Of a stretch of DNA of 64,000 bases, positions 1 to 8,467 are shown piece by piece. Each line of letters begins with the position of its first letter. The first letter of the stretch is position 1. The position numbers were made by a program, and so were the translations under genes. The notes under the pieces are model-generated. The model was not told the origin of the DNA, ran no database searches, and was given only the letters and a program-made list of their open reading frames with translations. Source of the stretch: Flavobacteriaceae bacterium NBU2977. Lineage in GTDB: Bacteria; Bacteroidota; Bacteroidia; Flavobacteriales; Flavobacteriaceae. The DNA is taken from positions 62,001-126,000 of the forward strand of contig JAIOUW010000002.1 of assembly GCA_019931105.1 (NCBI GenBank), in the 5' to 3' direction.

Positions 1-246
1 TGGAAACGTCTTTAAGGTATCCAGTAAAAGTCGGGCGGGCACCGCTATTATGCCTTCGTTATCGGAATCTACGTTCAATTCAGAACTCATGGTCGTTTCA
101 AGGTCGGATGCCGATACGGTAAGTTTATCCTTCTTTAAATCGAACAAGAAGTTGTCCAAAATAGGTAGGGTATTGCTGTTGTTGATAACCCCACCCAAAA
201 CCTGTAGTTGCTTTAATAAATAGGTACTGGAAACTATAAATTTCAT
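1..246 (-). CDS. dnaN: DNA polymerase III beta subunit (sliding clamp), N-terminal part only
   Basis: The first 82 codons of the beta clamp are visible, read leftwards from an ATG at 246; the rest lies outside the window. The clamp encircles DNA and tethers the replicative polymerase. The start reads MKFIVSSTYLLKQLQVLGG, followed by a VINNSNTLPILDNFLF stretch and an SASDLETTM stretch, both typical of the first clamp domain. It lies 148 bases downstream of gldG on the same strand. A TAnnTTTG-type promoter element in that gap suggests that it has its own promoter. The identification is firm for the part seen. Confidence 0.93.
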   Translation of the reverse strand, partial: MKFIVSSTYLLKQLQVLGGVINNSNTLPILDNFLFDLKKDKLTVSASDLETTMSSELNVDSDNEGIIAVPARLLLDTLKTFP

Positions 247-347
247 CTGCTATTCAATTTTGTCGATTACATTGAAAAATCTCATGGACATCGACTTTGA
301 TCTTTTTAATTAAAATATAATTCTCACTTGTGATGATCGAATTCAAA

Positions 348-355
348 CAAAGATA
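348..355 (-). promoter_or_regulatory. Possible dnaN promoter, -7 element
   Basis: The minus strand reads TATCTTTG, which fits the Bacteroidetes -7 consensus TAnnTTTG, about 100 bases upstream of the dnaN start. The nearest TTTG that could serve as the -33 box is 24 bases further upstream, slightly farther than usual. This is a pattern match only. Confidence 0.4.
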
Positions 356-394
356 TTTGAATTGTCCATTTTGGCGAAACAAACTTATCAACAG

Positions 395-2059
395 CTATTG
401 ACCATATTTACGCCTTCTGAAATAGTTGTATACCGACCCGAATATCAAAATCAAGGCCACTGGAAACGCAATGTTCACTAGTTGCCATTTGGTACGTTGT
501 TGAGCGATTTTCTCCTGATCCAAAAAAGGTATGGCCACTTTCTTGTTGCGAATGTTTATAAGTCCGGTATCATCCAACATATAATTAATGGCATTCACAA
601 GAAATTCCTTGTTACCGTAATAATTGTTCGTCCATTTATCATAACCCAATTCCAATGGTCTTCCATTGCGAAGTTGGTTTTTGATAATATCGCCATCGGC
701 CACGACCAACATTTTGTTTTGAGCGCCCTTATCCACAGCTTGCCCAAGTTTTAAAGGTTTGACCCGGTTTTCATAGGCAGAACTGAATTCACCTTCGACC
801 AGTACCGCCAAGGGCTTATCGCCATCGTTATATAGATCTTTGTCAGGAGGGGTATTGATCACATCCAAACTGATTTGTTTTGGCGTTCCATCAGTTTTGG
901 ATAGGGGCGAACTCGCATATAGGATTGTTTTTTGATATGGATTGCCCAACGTATCGATCGTATTGGCGAATTGCAAGCGCAGGGCCTCGGTATTATTGTT
1001 TATGGGGTGGTCGTTCTTAGAGAAGACCATCGGATTGTACAGCCAAGGCACAGGTTCGTATTGCGAGGCATTTCCATCCCCAGTGGCCAGAACGATCTGT
1101 GTGAAATACATGTCATTGACCAAGACCGGATTTATACGTATGCCATAACGAAAGAGAAAATCATTGAGGTTCAGGTCACGGGGCACTGCCATTGCCGTAC
1201 CCTTTTCATTGAATAGACTGTCTAGCTCAATGTTTACCCGATCTATAAGCCAAACCGATTTGCCGCCACCGACGATAAACTGGTCCATGAGGTACTTCTC
1301 TTCGTCGGTAAAGGCCTCCGTAGGTTTGGCGACCAGTGCCAAGTCGTAGCCTTTCAATTGTTCAAGCGTGTTTTGTGGGTTGACTTCGACGGAATCCAAA
1401 GTAATCGCCCCGATATTGTAATAATCCCTAATCGTGGTCAAAAAATCGGCCAAGTAGATGTCGTCCAATTCTCCATTGCCCTTTATCACCGCTACGCGTT
1501 TCTTTTCTTTGATACCGATCTTGGTAAATGCATCGGCGAATGCATATTCCAATTGCTGCACTGAATTGTTGACACGCTCTTCGGTCGAAGCCCCCAATTT
1601 GTTCTTCAACAAGGGTACTTTGACGGTGGTGTTGTTATAGTTTACCATGGCCCAAGGAAACACGATTTCTTGGGTGACCTTGCTCTCGCCTTCCACCGTC
1701 ACCCGTGCCGGAGTCAAGCCCAGGGCCTGCAATTCAGTGATGGTGCCATCGATGCTTTCCACCCCTTCGAGCGGGTCTACGAAATCAAATTTGATGTTTT
1801 CATTTTTAGATGCAAACTCCTTTAAAAGCTGCTCGGTCTCAGTTCGTAACCTAATAAATTCGGGGGGTAGGTCACCATCGAGGAGAACATCGACGATAAC
1901 GGGGCTTTTGAACCCTTTAATGGCGTTCACGGCAGGTTCGCTCAGGGTATACCGTCTGTCTTCTGTAAGGTCGAAACGAATGTTCAGATAACCGGCCAAC
2001 ACGTTTATGGCGATCAGGGCGATTACGGCGAGTATTATTTCTTTTACAACTTTTTTCAT
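395..2059 (-). CDS. gldG: Gliding motility ABC transporter substrate-binding/auxiliary protein GldG
   Basis: The 554-residue protein has an N-terminal membrane span (about residues 7-25), a large extracytoplasmic region of the ABC-transporter-auxiliary type, and a C-terminal span (about 530-547) followed by the basic tail YFRRRKYGQ. GldG works with GldF and an ATPase, GldA, encoded elsewhere in known genomes, in an ABC complex linked to gliding of flavobacteria. Its ATG overlaps the gldF stop codon by one base (TAATG), so the two are translationally coupled. No ATPase gene lies next to them here. Length and order match the known gldF-gldG pair. Confidence 0.92.
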   Translation of the reverse strand: MKKVVKEIILAVIALIAINVLAGYLNIRFDLTEDRRYTLSEPAVNAIKGFKSPVIVDVLLDGDLPPEFIRLRTETEQLLKEFASKNENIKFDFVDPLEGVESIDGTITELQALGLTPARVTVEGESKVTQEIVFPWAMVNYNNTTVKVPLLKNKLGASTEERVNNSVQQLEYAFADAFTKIGIKEKKRVAVIKGNGELDDIYLADFLTTIRDYYNIGAITLDSVEVNPQNTLEQLKGYDLALVAKPTEAFTDEEKYLMDQFIVGGGKSVWLIDRVNIELDSLFNEKGTAMAVPRDLNLNDFLFRYGIRINPVLVNDMYFTQIVLATGDGNASQYEPVPWLYNPMVFSKNDHPINNNTEALRLQFANTIDTLGNPYQKTILYASSPLSKTDGTPKQISLDVINTPPDKDLYNDGDKPLAVLVEGEFSSAYENRVKPLKLGQAVDKGAQNKMLVVADGDIIKNQLRNGRPLELGYDKWTNNYYGNKEFLVNAINYMLDDTGLINIRNKKVAIPFLDQEKIAQQRTKWQLVNIAFPVALILIFGSVYNYFRRRKYGQ

Positions 2060-2790
2060 TACCTGTTCGCCTTTTTTAATTGAAGAACGGTCAGGTACAA
2101 AAAGAAGAGGGTCAATCCGATAAAATAAATTAGATCTCGCGTGTCCAGAACCCCCCGGGCGATTCCCTGGGCATGCGCTTTCATACCCAGACTTTGTACA
2201 AAATAGGCCGTATTTCCGTCCTCGAACAATGTTGATAGTGCCTCAAAACCATAGTAGGCCGAAAAGCAGATCGCTATCCCCAAGATGAAAGCGACAATTT
2301 GATTGTCCGATAGCGTCGAGGCGAAGATTCCCATTGCGGTATAACCGCCCATTAAAAACAACAATCCAAAATAAGAACCAATGACAAGGCCCGAATCAAG
2401 ATTTCCGATAGTTACGCCAAGTTGGGAAATCGAATATACATATAGTAGAGTGGGAACAAGTGCGATCAGGGCCAGAACGAAGGTCCCAAGAAATTTGCCA
2501 AGAATGGTTTCCCAAAGACTGATTGGTTTTATGAACAAAAGCTCGAGCGTACCCAGCTTTTTCTCCTCTGAAAAGCTTTTCATGGTTATGGCCGGTATAA
2601 GGAACAAAAACACCCACGGCGCCAGTAGAAAAAAGTTTCCCAAGTCGGCAAAACCATAATCAAAGATATTGAAAGGTCCTTTAAAGACCCATAGGAATAG
2701 GCCCATCAACACCAAAAACAAGCCAATGACAAGATAACCGATAGGCGAGGTGAAAAACGACTGTATTTCTCTTTTAAAAATCGTAAGCAC
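2059..2790 (-). CDS. gldF: Gliding motility ABC transporter permease GldF
   Basis: This 243-residue integral membrane protein has about six hydrophobic segments. It belongs to the ABC-2 permease type, with the diagnostic stretch TMKSFSEEKKLGTLELLF after the second span and LDTRDLIYFIGLT near the end. It forms the membrane channel of the GldAFG complex. The start is GTG at 2790; starting here gives the usual flavobacterial N-terminus (LTIFKREIQSFFTSPIGYL), so the rare codon is accepted. It is the first gene of the gldF-gldG pair. The upstream neighbour, the SAM hydrolase, is 93 bases away and could be co-transcribed. Confidence 0.92.
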   Translation of the reverse strand: MLTIFKREIQSFFTSPIGYLVIGLFLVLMGLFLWVFKGPFNIFDYGFADLGNFFLLAPWVFLFLIPAITMKSFSEEKKLGTLELLFIKPISLWETILGKFLGTFVLALIALVPTLLYVYSISQLGVTIGNLDSGLVIGSYFGLLFLMGGYTAMGIFASTLSDNQIVAFILGIAICFSAYYGFEALSTLFEDGNTAYFVQSLGMKAHAQGIARGVLDTRDLIYFIGLTLFFLYLTVLQLKKANR

Positions 2791-2883
2791 TAAAAGTATC
2801 TATGTTTTTGCTTCATCATAAAACTGCCCAAAACTAGCAATAATTTCTTATCTAAAAGCCAATCTATTGCCAAGCATTGACAT

Positions 2884-3714
2884 TTATTCAAAGTTTATGG
2901 TAACGGCGTCTCGATAATCAAGTCCGAGTAGGGTAGAGGCCCCTCCGACGGTATTTAGGTCACTTTTGTAAATGGCAAGTTCGATGTATTCCGCGGCGTT
3001 GAACAGGGCCATCAAGTCGCCTGCGCCTTTACGTTTGCCCTTTTCTACATTGAAATTGATAATATCACTGTATTTATTGTATATCCGATGAATTTTTGTG
3101 GTACGGGCGTTCAGTTCAAAATTTCTTCCTTTTCTATAGGCCTCGAAGAATTTTTTGTGAATGTTGGTGACCACATTGCCATAATTATCGATGTAGATAA
3201 CGCTGCCGATTATTTTTTTTCCGTTGTCGGTCACCGTAGGCGAAAAACCCCTTAGATCCTTCAGGTCGTCAAAACTTTTGCCCACTACATCAAGGGTGCC
3301 CCCGCGTGCAATATGACACGCCACTTTCACGAAAACATCCATCACGGGGAACGATCCATTTTCAGGGTTCGGAATATTGATTTGAACGACCTTCTCTGGC
3401 TTGAACTCAGAGGTGATCAAACCGATTACCCCGTTGTTCGCACTTACGAAAAAATGTCCGTCGACCAGAACGGCGATATGCTGGTTTTCAGGGGTCGGTT
3501 CTGAATCTACCCCGACGATGTGCACGCTTCCTTCCGGAAAATTTTTATAGCTGTTTTCAAGAATGTAGGCGCATTCCTGTATATTGAACGGACTTATATT
3601 ATGGGAAATGTCAACGATTTTGGCATCTGACAACTCTTTGTAGATGCTTCCCTTTAAAGCTCCTACAAAATGGTCTTTTAATCCAAAATCAGTAGTTAAA
3701 GTGATGATTGCCAT
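2884..3714 (-). CDS. S-adenosyl-L-methionine hydrolase (SAM hydroxide adenosyltransferase, DUF62 family)
   Basis: The 276-residue cytoplasmic enzyme belongs to the family that splits S-adenosylmethionine with water into adenosine and methionine (relatives make fluorinated or chlorinated adenosine). Family motifs are visible: TLTTDFGLKDHFVGALKG at the start, VDISHNISPFNIQECAYIL, a VHIVGVDSEP loop, and ANNGVIG. The C-terminal domain carries YIDNYGNVVTNI. Length is normal. It is divergent from phoH and upstream of gldF on the same strand. The exact substrate cannot be settled from sequence, but hydroxide adenosyltransferase is the default for non-halogenating bacteria. Confidence 0.88.
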   Translation of the reverse strand: MAIITLTTDFGLKDHFVGALKGSIYKELSDAKIVDISHNISPFNIQECAYILENSYKNFPEGSVHIVGVDSEPTPENQHIAVLVDGHFFVSANNGVIGLITSEFKPEKVVQINIPNPENGSFPVMDVFVKVACHIARGGTLDVVGKSFDDLKDLRGFSPTVTDNGKKIIGSVIYIDNYGNVVTNIHKKFFEAYRKGRNFELNARTTKIHRIYNKYSDIINFNVEKGKRKGAGDLMALFNAAEYIELAIYKSDLNTVGGASTLLGLDYRDAVTINFE

Positions 3715-3760
3715 ACAGCAATGTTGATATGTTTTTAATCTGGTAAGTTTATTTTTTGCC

Positions 3761-3768
3761 TAGATTTG
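3761..3768 (+). promoter_or_regulatory. Possible phoH promoter, -7 element
   Basis: TAGATTTG matches the Bacteroidetes -7 consensus 78 bases upstream of the phoH TTG start. No TTG lies at the expected -33 distance, so only half of the promoter is recognisable. Confidence 0.4.
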
Positions 3769-3845
3769 TATAACAAAATTAGAACAAAAAAATAGCCTTC
3801 CGAAATTTATCTTTTTACGGGGCGATCATCAAATACACGCATTTT

Positions 3846-4799
3846 TTGAACGAAATAATCTTAGAGCTAACAGAAATCAGTCCGAGGGAGTTTTTTGGTC
3901 AACAGAACCAAAATATAGATCTTCTTAAAAAGTATTTTCCCAAACTCAAGATCGTGGCAAGGGGCACCAAGGTCAAGGCTTACGGCGATGAGGAGCTTCT
4001 TGAAGAGTTTGAAAGACGTTTTGATATGCTTACGGCCCATTTCGCCAAGTATAATAAATTGGACGAGAATGTCATCGAAAGAATTTTGACCAGTAACGTT
4101 TCGGCCGACTATGAATCACCCGAAAACAGTGGTGAGACTTTGGTTCACGGGGTGAACGGAAAACTCATTAAGGCCCAGACCCTGAACCAAAGAAAATTGG
4201 TCGATGCGGCCAAAAAGAATGATATGGTCTTTGCCATCGGCCCTGCCGGTACCGGAAAAACGTATACCGGTGTCGCATTGGCGGTCAAGGCTTTAAAAGA
4301 GAAGCAGGTAAAACGGATCATATTAACAAGGCCGGCAGTAGAAGCTGGTGAGAACCTCGGATTCTTGCCCGGCGATCTCAAGGAAAAGCTTGATCCCTAC
4401 ATGCAGCCATTATATGATGCACTTAGAGATATGATTCCGGGAGAAAAGCTCTCCCATTTGATAGAGAACGGCACCATTCAGATAGCCCCCCTGGCCTTTA
4501 TGCGAGGCCGCACCTTGGACCACGCCTTTGTTATCCTGGACGAAGCGCAGAATACCACGCACGCCCAAATGAAAATGTTCCTGACCCGAATGGGCAAGAG
4601 CGCCAAGTTTATCGTTACCGGAGATCCGGGTCAAATCGATTTGCCGAGAAGGGTCATTTCGGGTTTGAAAGAGGCCCTTTTGATCTTGAAGGATATTGAA
4701 GGCATCGAAATAATCTATCTCGACGATAAAGACGTCATAAGGCACAGATTGGTCAAAAAAGTCATCGATGCCTACAAGAATATCGAACATCAAAACTAG
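3846..4799 (+). CDS. PhoH family ATPase (PhoH-like protein)
   Basis: The 317-residue protein has an N-terminal KH-like part (about 1-110) followed by the PhoH P-loop domain. It shows Walker A GPAGTGKT (near residue 137), the Walker B-like LDEAQNTTHAQMKMFLTRMG and sensor TGDPGQIDLP. PhoH proteins are cytoplasmic ATPases linked to RNA metabolism and stress, but their exact role is not settled. The start is TTG at 3846: starting here restores the full family N-terminus (NEIILELTEISPREFFG), and no in-frame ATG occurs before the P-loop region that would keep it. purC follows in the same direction, 48 bases from the phoH stop to its preferred start. Confidence 0.92.
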   Translation: MNEIILELTEISPREFFGQQNQNIDLLKKYFPKLKIVARGTKVKAYGDEELLEEFERRFDMLTAHFAKYNKLDENVIERILTSNVSADYESPENSGETLVHGVNGKLIKAQTLNQRKLVDAAKKNDMVFAIGPAGTGKTYTGVALAVKALKEKQVKRIILTRPAVEAGENLGFLPGDLKEKLDPYMQPLYDALRDMIPGEKLSHLIENGTIQIAPLAFMRGRTLDHAFVILDEAQNTTHAQMKMFLTRMGKSAKFIVTGDPGQIDLPRRVISGLKEALLILKDIEGIEIIYLDDKDVIRHRLVKKVIDAYKNIEHQN

Positions 4800-4847
4800 G
4801 AAATCGGTGAGCATGAAATGTTCCCGCCAATACCTGAAATAAAGAGA

Positions 4848-5795
4848 ATGAATACGATTACCGATACTAATTTTAATTTCCCCGGACAGCAAAGTGTTTA
4901 CAAGGGCAAAGTTCGTGAGGTGTATACCATGAAAGACGATCTTTTGATCATGGTCGCGACCGATCGACTATCGGCTTTTGATGTCGTCATGCCCAAAGGC
5001 ATACCGTATAAAGGACAGATCTTGAACCAGATCGCCACCAAAATGATGTACGCTACCAAAGATATTGTACCCAATTGGTTGATGGCCACTCCAGATCCCA
5101 ATGTTGCTATCGGTTATGCCTGTGAGCCTTTTAAGGTCGAAATGGTAATTCGAGGATATCTTTCAGGTCACGCGGCGCGTGAATATAAGGCAGGTAAGCG
5201 AACGCTCTGTGGCGTTACCATGCCCGAAGGGATGCAGGAAAACGATAAATTTCCCGATCCGATAATCACCCCGGCCACTAAGGCCGAAAAGGGCGATCAC
5301 GATGAAGATATCTCTAAAGAGGACATTTTAAAACGGGGAATCGTTTCAAAGGATGATTACGAAGTACTCGAAAACTATACAAAGGCACTTTTCAAAAGAG
5401 GAAGCGAAATCGCGTCGCAACGCGGGTTGATCTTGGTAGATACCAAATATGAATTCGGTAAGACCAAGGATGGTGAAATCGTCTTGATCGATGAGATACA
5501 CACTCCCGATTCCTCAAGATATTTTTACGCCGAAGGTTACGAAGAAAGACAAAGTAAAGGGCAGGCACAGCGACAGCTTTCGAAAGAATTTGTCCGTCAA
5601 TGGCTTATTAGCAATGGTTTTCAAGGCCTTGAAGGTCAAGTTGTACCAGAAATGTCGAACGAGTACATCGAGACCGTTTCAGATCGCTATATCGAACTCT
5701 ATGAGAACATTACGGGAGAACCTTTTATCAAGGCCGATATCTCGAACATTGAAGAGCGGATCGAAAGAAACGTATTGGGTTATTTGAACCGATAG
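4848..5795 (+). CDS. purC: Phosphoribosylaminoimidazole-succinocarboxamide synthase (SAICAR synthetase)
   Basis: This enzyme joins aspartate to CAIR in de novo purine synthesis, using ATP. From the preferred ATG at 4848 it has 315 residues. An upstream in-frame ATG at 4818 would add ten residues ([10 protein letters not shown]) not typical of the family. Motifs are YKGKVREVY (nucleotide binding), [40 protein letters not shown] and [11 protein letters not shown] with [13 protein letters not shown]. The length is that of the longer, flavobacterial/eukaryote-like form. A strong hairpin terminator follows at 5814. Confidence 0.95.
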   Translation: MNTITDTNFNFPGQQSVYKGKVREVYTMKDDLLIMVATDRLSAFDVVMPKGIPYKGQILNQIATKMMYATKDIVPNWLMATPDPNVAIGYACEPFKVEMVIRGYLSGHAAREYKAGKRTLCGVTMPEGMQENDKFPDPIITPATKAEKGDHDEDISKEDILKRGIVSKDDYEVLENYTKALFKRGSEIASQRGLILVDTKYEFGKTKDGEIVLIDEIHTPDSSRYFYAEGYEERQSKGQAQRQLSKEFVRQWLISNGFQGLEGQVVPEMSNEYIETVSDRYIELYENITGEPFIKADISNIEERIERNVLGYLNR

Positions 5796-5813
5796 GGGCT
5801 TTGCTTAAAATTG

Positions 5814-5849
5814 AAAAACCCTACCAATTCAATTGGTAGGGTTTTTTTT
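5814..5849. terminator. Bidirectional intrinsic terminator between purC and tRNA-Met
   Basis: A hairpin with arms ACCCTACCAA / TTGGTAGGGT and loop TTCAA is flanked by an A run on the left and a T run of eight on the right. Read rightwards it ends purC; read leftwards the five-U tail ends the tRNA-Met transcript. Confidence 0.85.
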
Positions 5850-5850
5850 G

Positions 5851-5924
5851 TAGCGAGAGGGAGACTTGAACTCCCGACCTCAGGGTTATGAATCCTGCGC
5901 TCTAACCACCTGAGCTACCTCGCC
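5851..5924 (-). tRNA. tRNA-Met (anticodon CAT), probably elongator
   Basis: The 74-nt cloverleaf reads from GGCGAGG at 5924 to discriminator A at 5851. The acceptor stem pairs with G-U at both ends, the D-stem is GCTC/GAGC, the anticodon loop TTCATAA carries CAT, and the T-arm is GGGAG-TTCAAGT-CTCCC. The CCA end is not encoded. The loop-closing pair of the anticodon stem is A31-C39, a mismatch as I pair it. CAT could in principle also be initiator or tRNA-Ile2, but the D-loop and the paired 1-72 end favour elongator methionine. Confidence 0.93.
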
Positions 5925-5942
5925 GTCAAGTTTAAACGGCTG

Positions 5943-5973
5943 CAAATATAAAGCTTAATTTTATGTGCATCAA
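5943..5973 (-). promoter_or_regulatory. tRNA-Met promoter (Bacteroidetes type)
   Basis: On the minus strand TTG (5973-5971), 20 bases, then TATATTTG (5950-5943) is a full match to the TTG / TAnnTTTG promoter. The predicted transcription start is about a dozen bases before the tRNA 5' end. Confidence 0.75.
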
Positions 5974-6058
5974 AATTACAGTACCAAAAAATATTCCTTC
6001 GGTTTTATTTTTTTATCATCTATAAATATATATATTGCCCGAAGTAAACGATTATAAA

Positions 6059-6442
6059 ATGAGTGATAAGATTAAGTTTGAACTGGAGTTTGTGATACAG
6101 GCCTCACCGCAATTGCTTTACCAATATTTGGTGACTCCATCAGGACTTTCAGAATGGTTTGCCGATAATGTAAATTCTAGAGGCGAGCTCTTCAGTTTTA
6201 TCTGGGACGGTTCTGAGGAAGAGGCTAAATTGATAAAAAGAAAAAGCGATGAATTCGTGAAGTTCGCTTGGGAAGAAAGCGATGACAATACTTTTTTTGA
6301 AATGAAGATCATTGTAGACGAGATAACCAAAGATGTTTCATTGTTCATTACCGATTTTGCGGAAGAAGATGAGGTTGATGAGGCGAAAATGCTCTGGACC
6401 AACCAGGTCTCGGATCTGAAACAGGTCTTGGGCTCACGATAG
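6059..6442 (+). CDS. START-like domain protein (SRPBCC/AHSA1-like)
   Basis: The protein is 127 residues from the ATG at 6059; a TTG at 6035 in frame would add eight residues that look like leader sequence. The pattern IQASPQLLYQYLVTPSGLSEWFAD is the hallmark of Aha1/START-like ligand-binding folds, and EEVDEAKMLWTNQVSDLKQVLGSR forms the terminal helix. The ligand is unknown. It is small, acidic and without signal peptide, so it is cytoplasmic. It stands alone between a tRNA and a terminator and is widespread as a single-copy gene in flavobacteria. Confidence 0.8.
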   Translation: MSDKIKFELEFVIQASPQLLYQYLVTPSGLSEWFADNVNSRGELFSFIWDGSEEEAKLIKRKSDEFVKFAWEESDDNTFFEMKIIVDEITKDVSLFITDFAEEDEVDEAKMLWTNQVSDLKQVLGSR

Positions 6443-6469
6443 TACTTTCTAAAATAACAAGTAAATTTT

Positions 6470-6495
6470 ACCCTGATAGAACGTCAGGGTTTTTT
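6470..6495 (+). terminator. Hairpin with T run directly before the next start codon
   Basis: ACCCTGA / TCAGGGT arms around TAGAACG are followed by six T's. The T run ends one base before ATG 6496 and six bases before the preferred ATG 6502 of the aminotransferase. It ends the START-like gene transcript, but its place against the next start codon is unusual. Confidence 0.75.
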
Positions 6496-6501
6496 ATGCA
6501 T

Positions 6502-7350
6502 ATGGTCAACTATAATGGAGAACTCCACCTTGAAGACACTAAATTCTTGAATCATAGAAATCGAGGATTGCGCTATGGTGATGCTCTTTTTGAATCGATT
6601 CGTGTAATTCAAAATAAAATAATCTTCTGGGAAGACCATTATCTCAGGCTCATGGCCTCGATGCGTATTCTTAGAATGGAAATTCCCATGGATTTTACCA
6701 TGGAACATTTGGAAGCCGAGATTCTGAAAACCATGGAAGCCGGTAATTTGGACAATGCACGGGTACGACTTTCGGTTTTCCGTAAAGACGGGGGGTTATA
6801 TCGACCTGACACAAGGGAAGTATCCTATATAATAGAGACTGAACTTCTTGAGTCTACTTTTTTTGTTTTGGACGAAAGTGATTATGAGATTGAACTTTTT
6901 AAGGATTTTTATGTCAATGCCGATCTGTTGAGTACGCTCAAGACCAACAATAGGATGATCAATATCGTGGGCAGCATTTTTGCGGAAGAGAACGGATATC
7001 AAAATTGTTTGCTTTTAAACGGTTCAAAAAAAGTGGTTGAGGCATTGAACGGCAATCTGTTTATGGTACAGGGCAATAATATAACGACCCCTCCGATAAA
7101 TGATGGGTGTCTTAACGGTATTGTTCGTAAGAAGTTGATTGAAATAATACAGAAGCATGAAGAATTTACCTTAAGGGAAGTTTCAATTTCACCGTTCGAT
7201 CTTCAGAAAGCCGATGAACTCTTCATCACCAATGCCATAATCGGTATTCGTCCGATCAGCAAATACCGAAAAAAGGAATTTGATTTCGCTGTCGCTAAAA
7301 AATTGATCGGTAGATTGAATACGATAGCAAGATTGGAACTGCCTAATTGA
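6502..7350 (+). CDS. Class IV aminotransferase (branched-chain aminotransferase / aminodeoxychorismate lyase-like)
   Basis: The 282-residue PLP enzyme (284 if ATG 6496 is used) belongs to fold type IV. MVNYNGE at 6502 is the usual start, followed by NRGLRYGDALFESIRV. The likely PLP lysine is in LSTLKTNNRMINI (codon at 6940-6942), followed by NCLLLNGSKKVVEALNGNLF and the phosphate-binding NDGCLNGIVRKKLIEI region. Members either transaminate branched-chain amino acids or release p-aminobenzoate from aminodeoxychorismate for folate. The short length and lone context lean to the lyase, but sequence alone does not decide. It converges with yqgE and overlaps it by 8 bases. Confidence 0.82.
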   Translation: MVNYNGELHLEDTKFLNHRNRGLRYGDALFESIRVIQNKIIFWEDHYLRLMASMRILRMEIPMDFTMEHLEAEILKTMEAGNLDNARVRLSVFRKDGGLYRPDTREVSYIIETELLESTFFVLDESDYEIELFKDFYVNADLLSTLKTNNRMINIVGSIFAEENGYQNCLLLNGSKKVVEALNGNLFMVQGNNITTPPINDGCLNGIVRKKLIEIIQKHEEFTLREVSISPFDLQKADELFITNAIIGIRPISKYRKKEFDFAVAKKLIGRLNTIARLELPN

Positions 7351-7903
7351 GGCTCGGATTTTCGGGCGCATTGGACCAAAGCAGGTAATTGCCCCCCAGT
7401 TCTACCATTTTTTCCTTCCAAAATGCCCTGGAAGACTTTTGAATGATCGCACTCTCATACTCGTTTTTGACTACCACCCAAGATTTGGACGATAGTTCGG
7501 CATCCAATTGCAAACTTGCCCATCCCGAATAACCAAGAAAGAAACGAATATCCTCTCCTGAGATGATTTTTTCGTTGATCAATTGCACCGTCGTGTCAAA
7601 ATCGCCCCCCCAGTAAATACCATCCGATATTTCGATACTGTTTTCAATGAGGTGGGGCACTTTGTGGATAAAGTATAGATTGTCTTGTTCCACGGGGCCA
7701 CCATTGTAAACTTGTAGGGGTACGTTGATCTCGGTTACCAAATCGGTAATGTTGTACTCCAAGGGTTTGTTCAAGATAAATCCCACCGAACCCTCTTCGT
7801 TGTGCTCCGCCAGAAGTACAACCGATCTATTAAAAGACACGTCTCCCGTTAGGGCGGGTTCTGCGATCAGCAATTTCCCCTTTTTCGGCTTAAGACCAAC
7901 CAT
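7343..7903 (-). CDS. YqgE/AlgH family protein
   Basis: The 186-residue cytoplasmic protein is of the DUF179 family, recognisable by KGKLLIAEPALTGDVSFNRS, VGFILNKPLEYNITDLV, VYNGGPVEQDNLYFIH and FLGYSGWASLQLDAEL. Members are widespread and mostly uncharacterised; AlgH in Pseudomonas was named from alginate regulation. It converges on the aminotransferase with an 8-base overlap of coding ends. The start at ATG 7903 gives the usual N-terminus. Confidence 0.88.
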   Translation of the reverse strand: MVGLKPKKGKLLIAEPALTGDVSFNRSVVLLAEHNEEGSVGFILNKPLEYNITDLVTEINVPLQVYNGGPVEQDNLYFIHKVPHLIENSIEISDGIYWGGDFDTTVQLINEKIISGEDIRFFLGYSGWASLQLDAELSSKSWVVVKNEYESAIIQKSSRAFWKEKMVELGGNYLLWSNAPENPSLN

Positions 7904-8017
7904 AATGGCGTGTTATAAAACTAAAATAAGATAATTCTTATAATAAGCAAAAACTTGTCCAACAAAAAAGCACCACGTTTTTGCGTGATGCTTTTAATGT
8001 ATTGTAACGGTTGTACA

Positions 8018-8290
8018 TTAGTTCACCGCTTTGCCCAAATCGGCTCCTGCTTTGAACTTTACTACATTTTTAGCTTTAATCTGGATAGTCTTGCCTGTTG
8101 AAGGATTTCTTCCTTCTCTAGCATTTCTTTTAGAAACCGACCAAGATCCAAAACCTACCAAAGAAACACGATTTCCTTTTTTAAGCGACTTTTCTACGTT
8201 GCCCAAAAAAGATTCCAGCGATTTCTTGGCAGCGGCTTTTGTGATACCAGCATCGGCTGCCATAGCATCGATTAATTCTGTTTTGTTCAT
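8018..8290 (-). CDS. HU family DNA-binding protein
   Basis: The 90-residue histone-like protein bends and compacts DNA as a dimer. MNKTELIDAMAADAGITKAA, RVSLVGFGSWSVSKRNAREG, RNPSTGKTIQIKAKNVVKFK and ADLGKAVN match the canonical HU fold from helix 1 through the beta arms to the last helix. Length is exactly typical. A textbook promoter lies 46 bases upstream, consistent with high expression. It is a single gene, with fmt 49 bases beyond the promoter-distal end on the same strand side. Confidence 0.96.
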   Translation of the reverse strand: MNKTELIDAMAADAGITKAAAKKSLESFLGNVEKSLKKGNRVSLVGFGSWSVSKRNAREGRNPSTGKTIQIKAKNVVKFKAGADLGKAVN

Positions 8291-8335
8291 AATGTGATTA
8301 AATTAATTGTTGTTAAAATAATTTTAAACGTGAAA

Positions 8336-8365
8336 CAAATTTATAGGTATTTGTAGTGAACGCAA
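8336..8365 (-). promoter_or_regulatory. HU gene promoter (TTG-N19-TAAATTTG)
   Basis: The minus strand shows TTG (8365-8363), exactly 19 bases, then TAAATTTG (8343-8336), a complete Bacteroidetes promoter. The expected start of transcription near 8329 leaves a leader of about 39 bases before the HU ATG at 8290. Confidence 0.8.
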
Positions 8366-8467
8366 GTAAAATAAGGGTAAATCGACTATTTTGTTGATAA
8401 CTCGAAGCGTTTGTTGATAAAGTAGGGGTTTTTTTTACGTTTCTCGCAGCCCAATGATATCGGGACT

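Noticed and set aside
4410-4892. 160-codon minus-strand frame across phoH and purC
   Set aside because: It lies opposite the conserved PhoH motifs and spans the gene boundary; no family resemblance.
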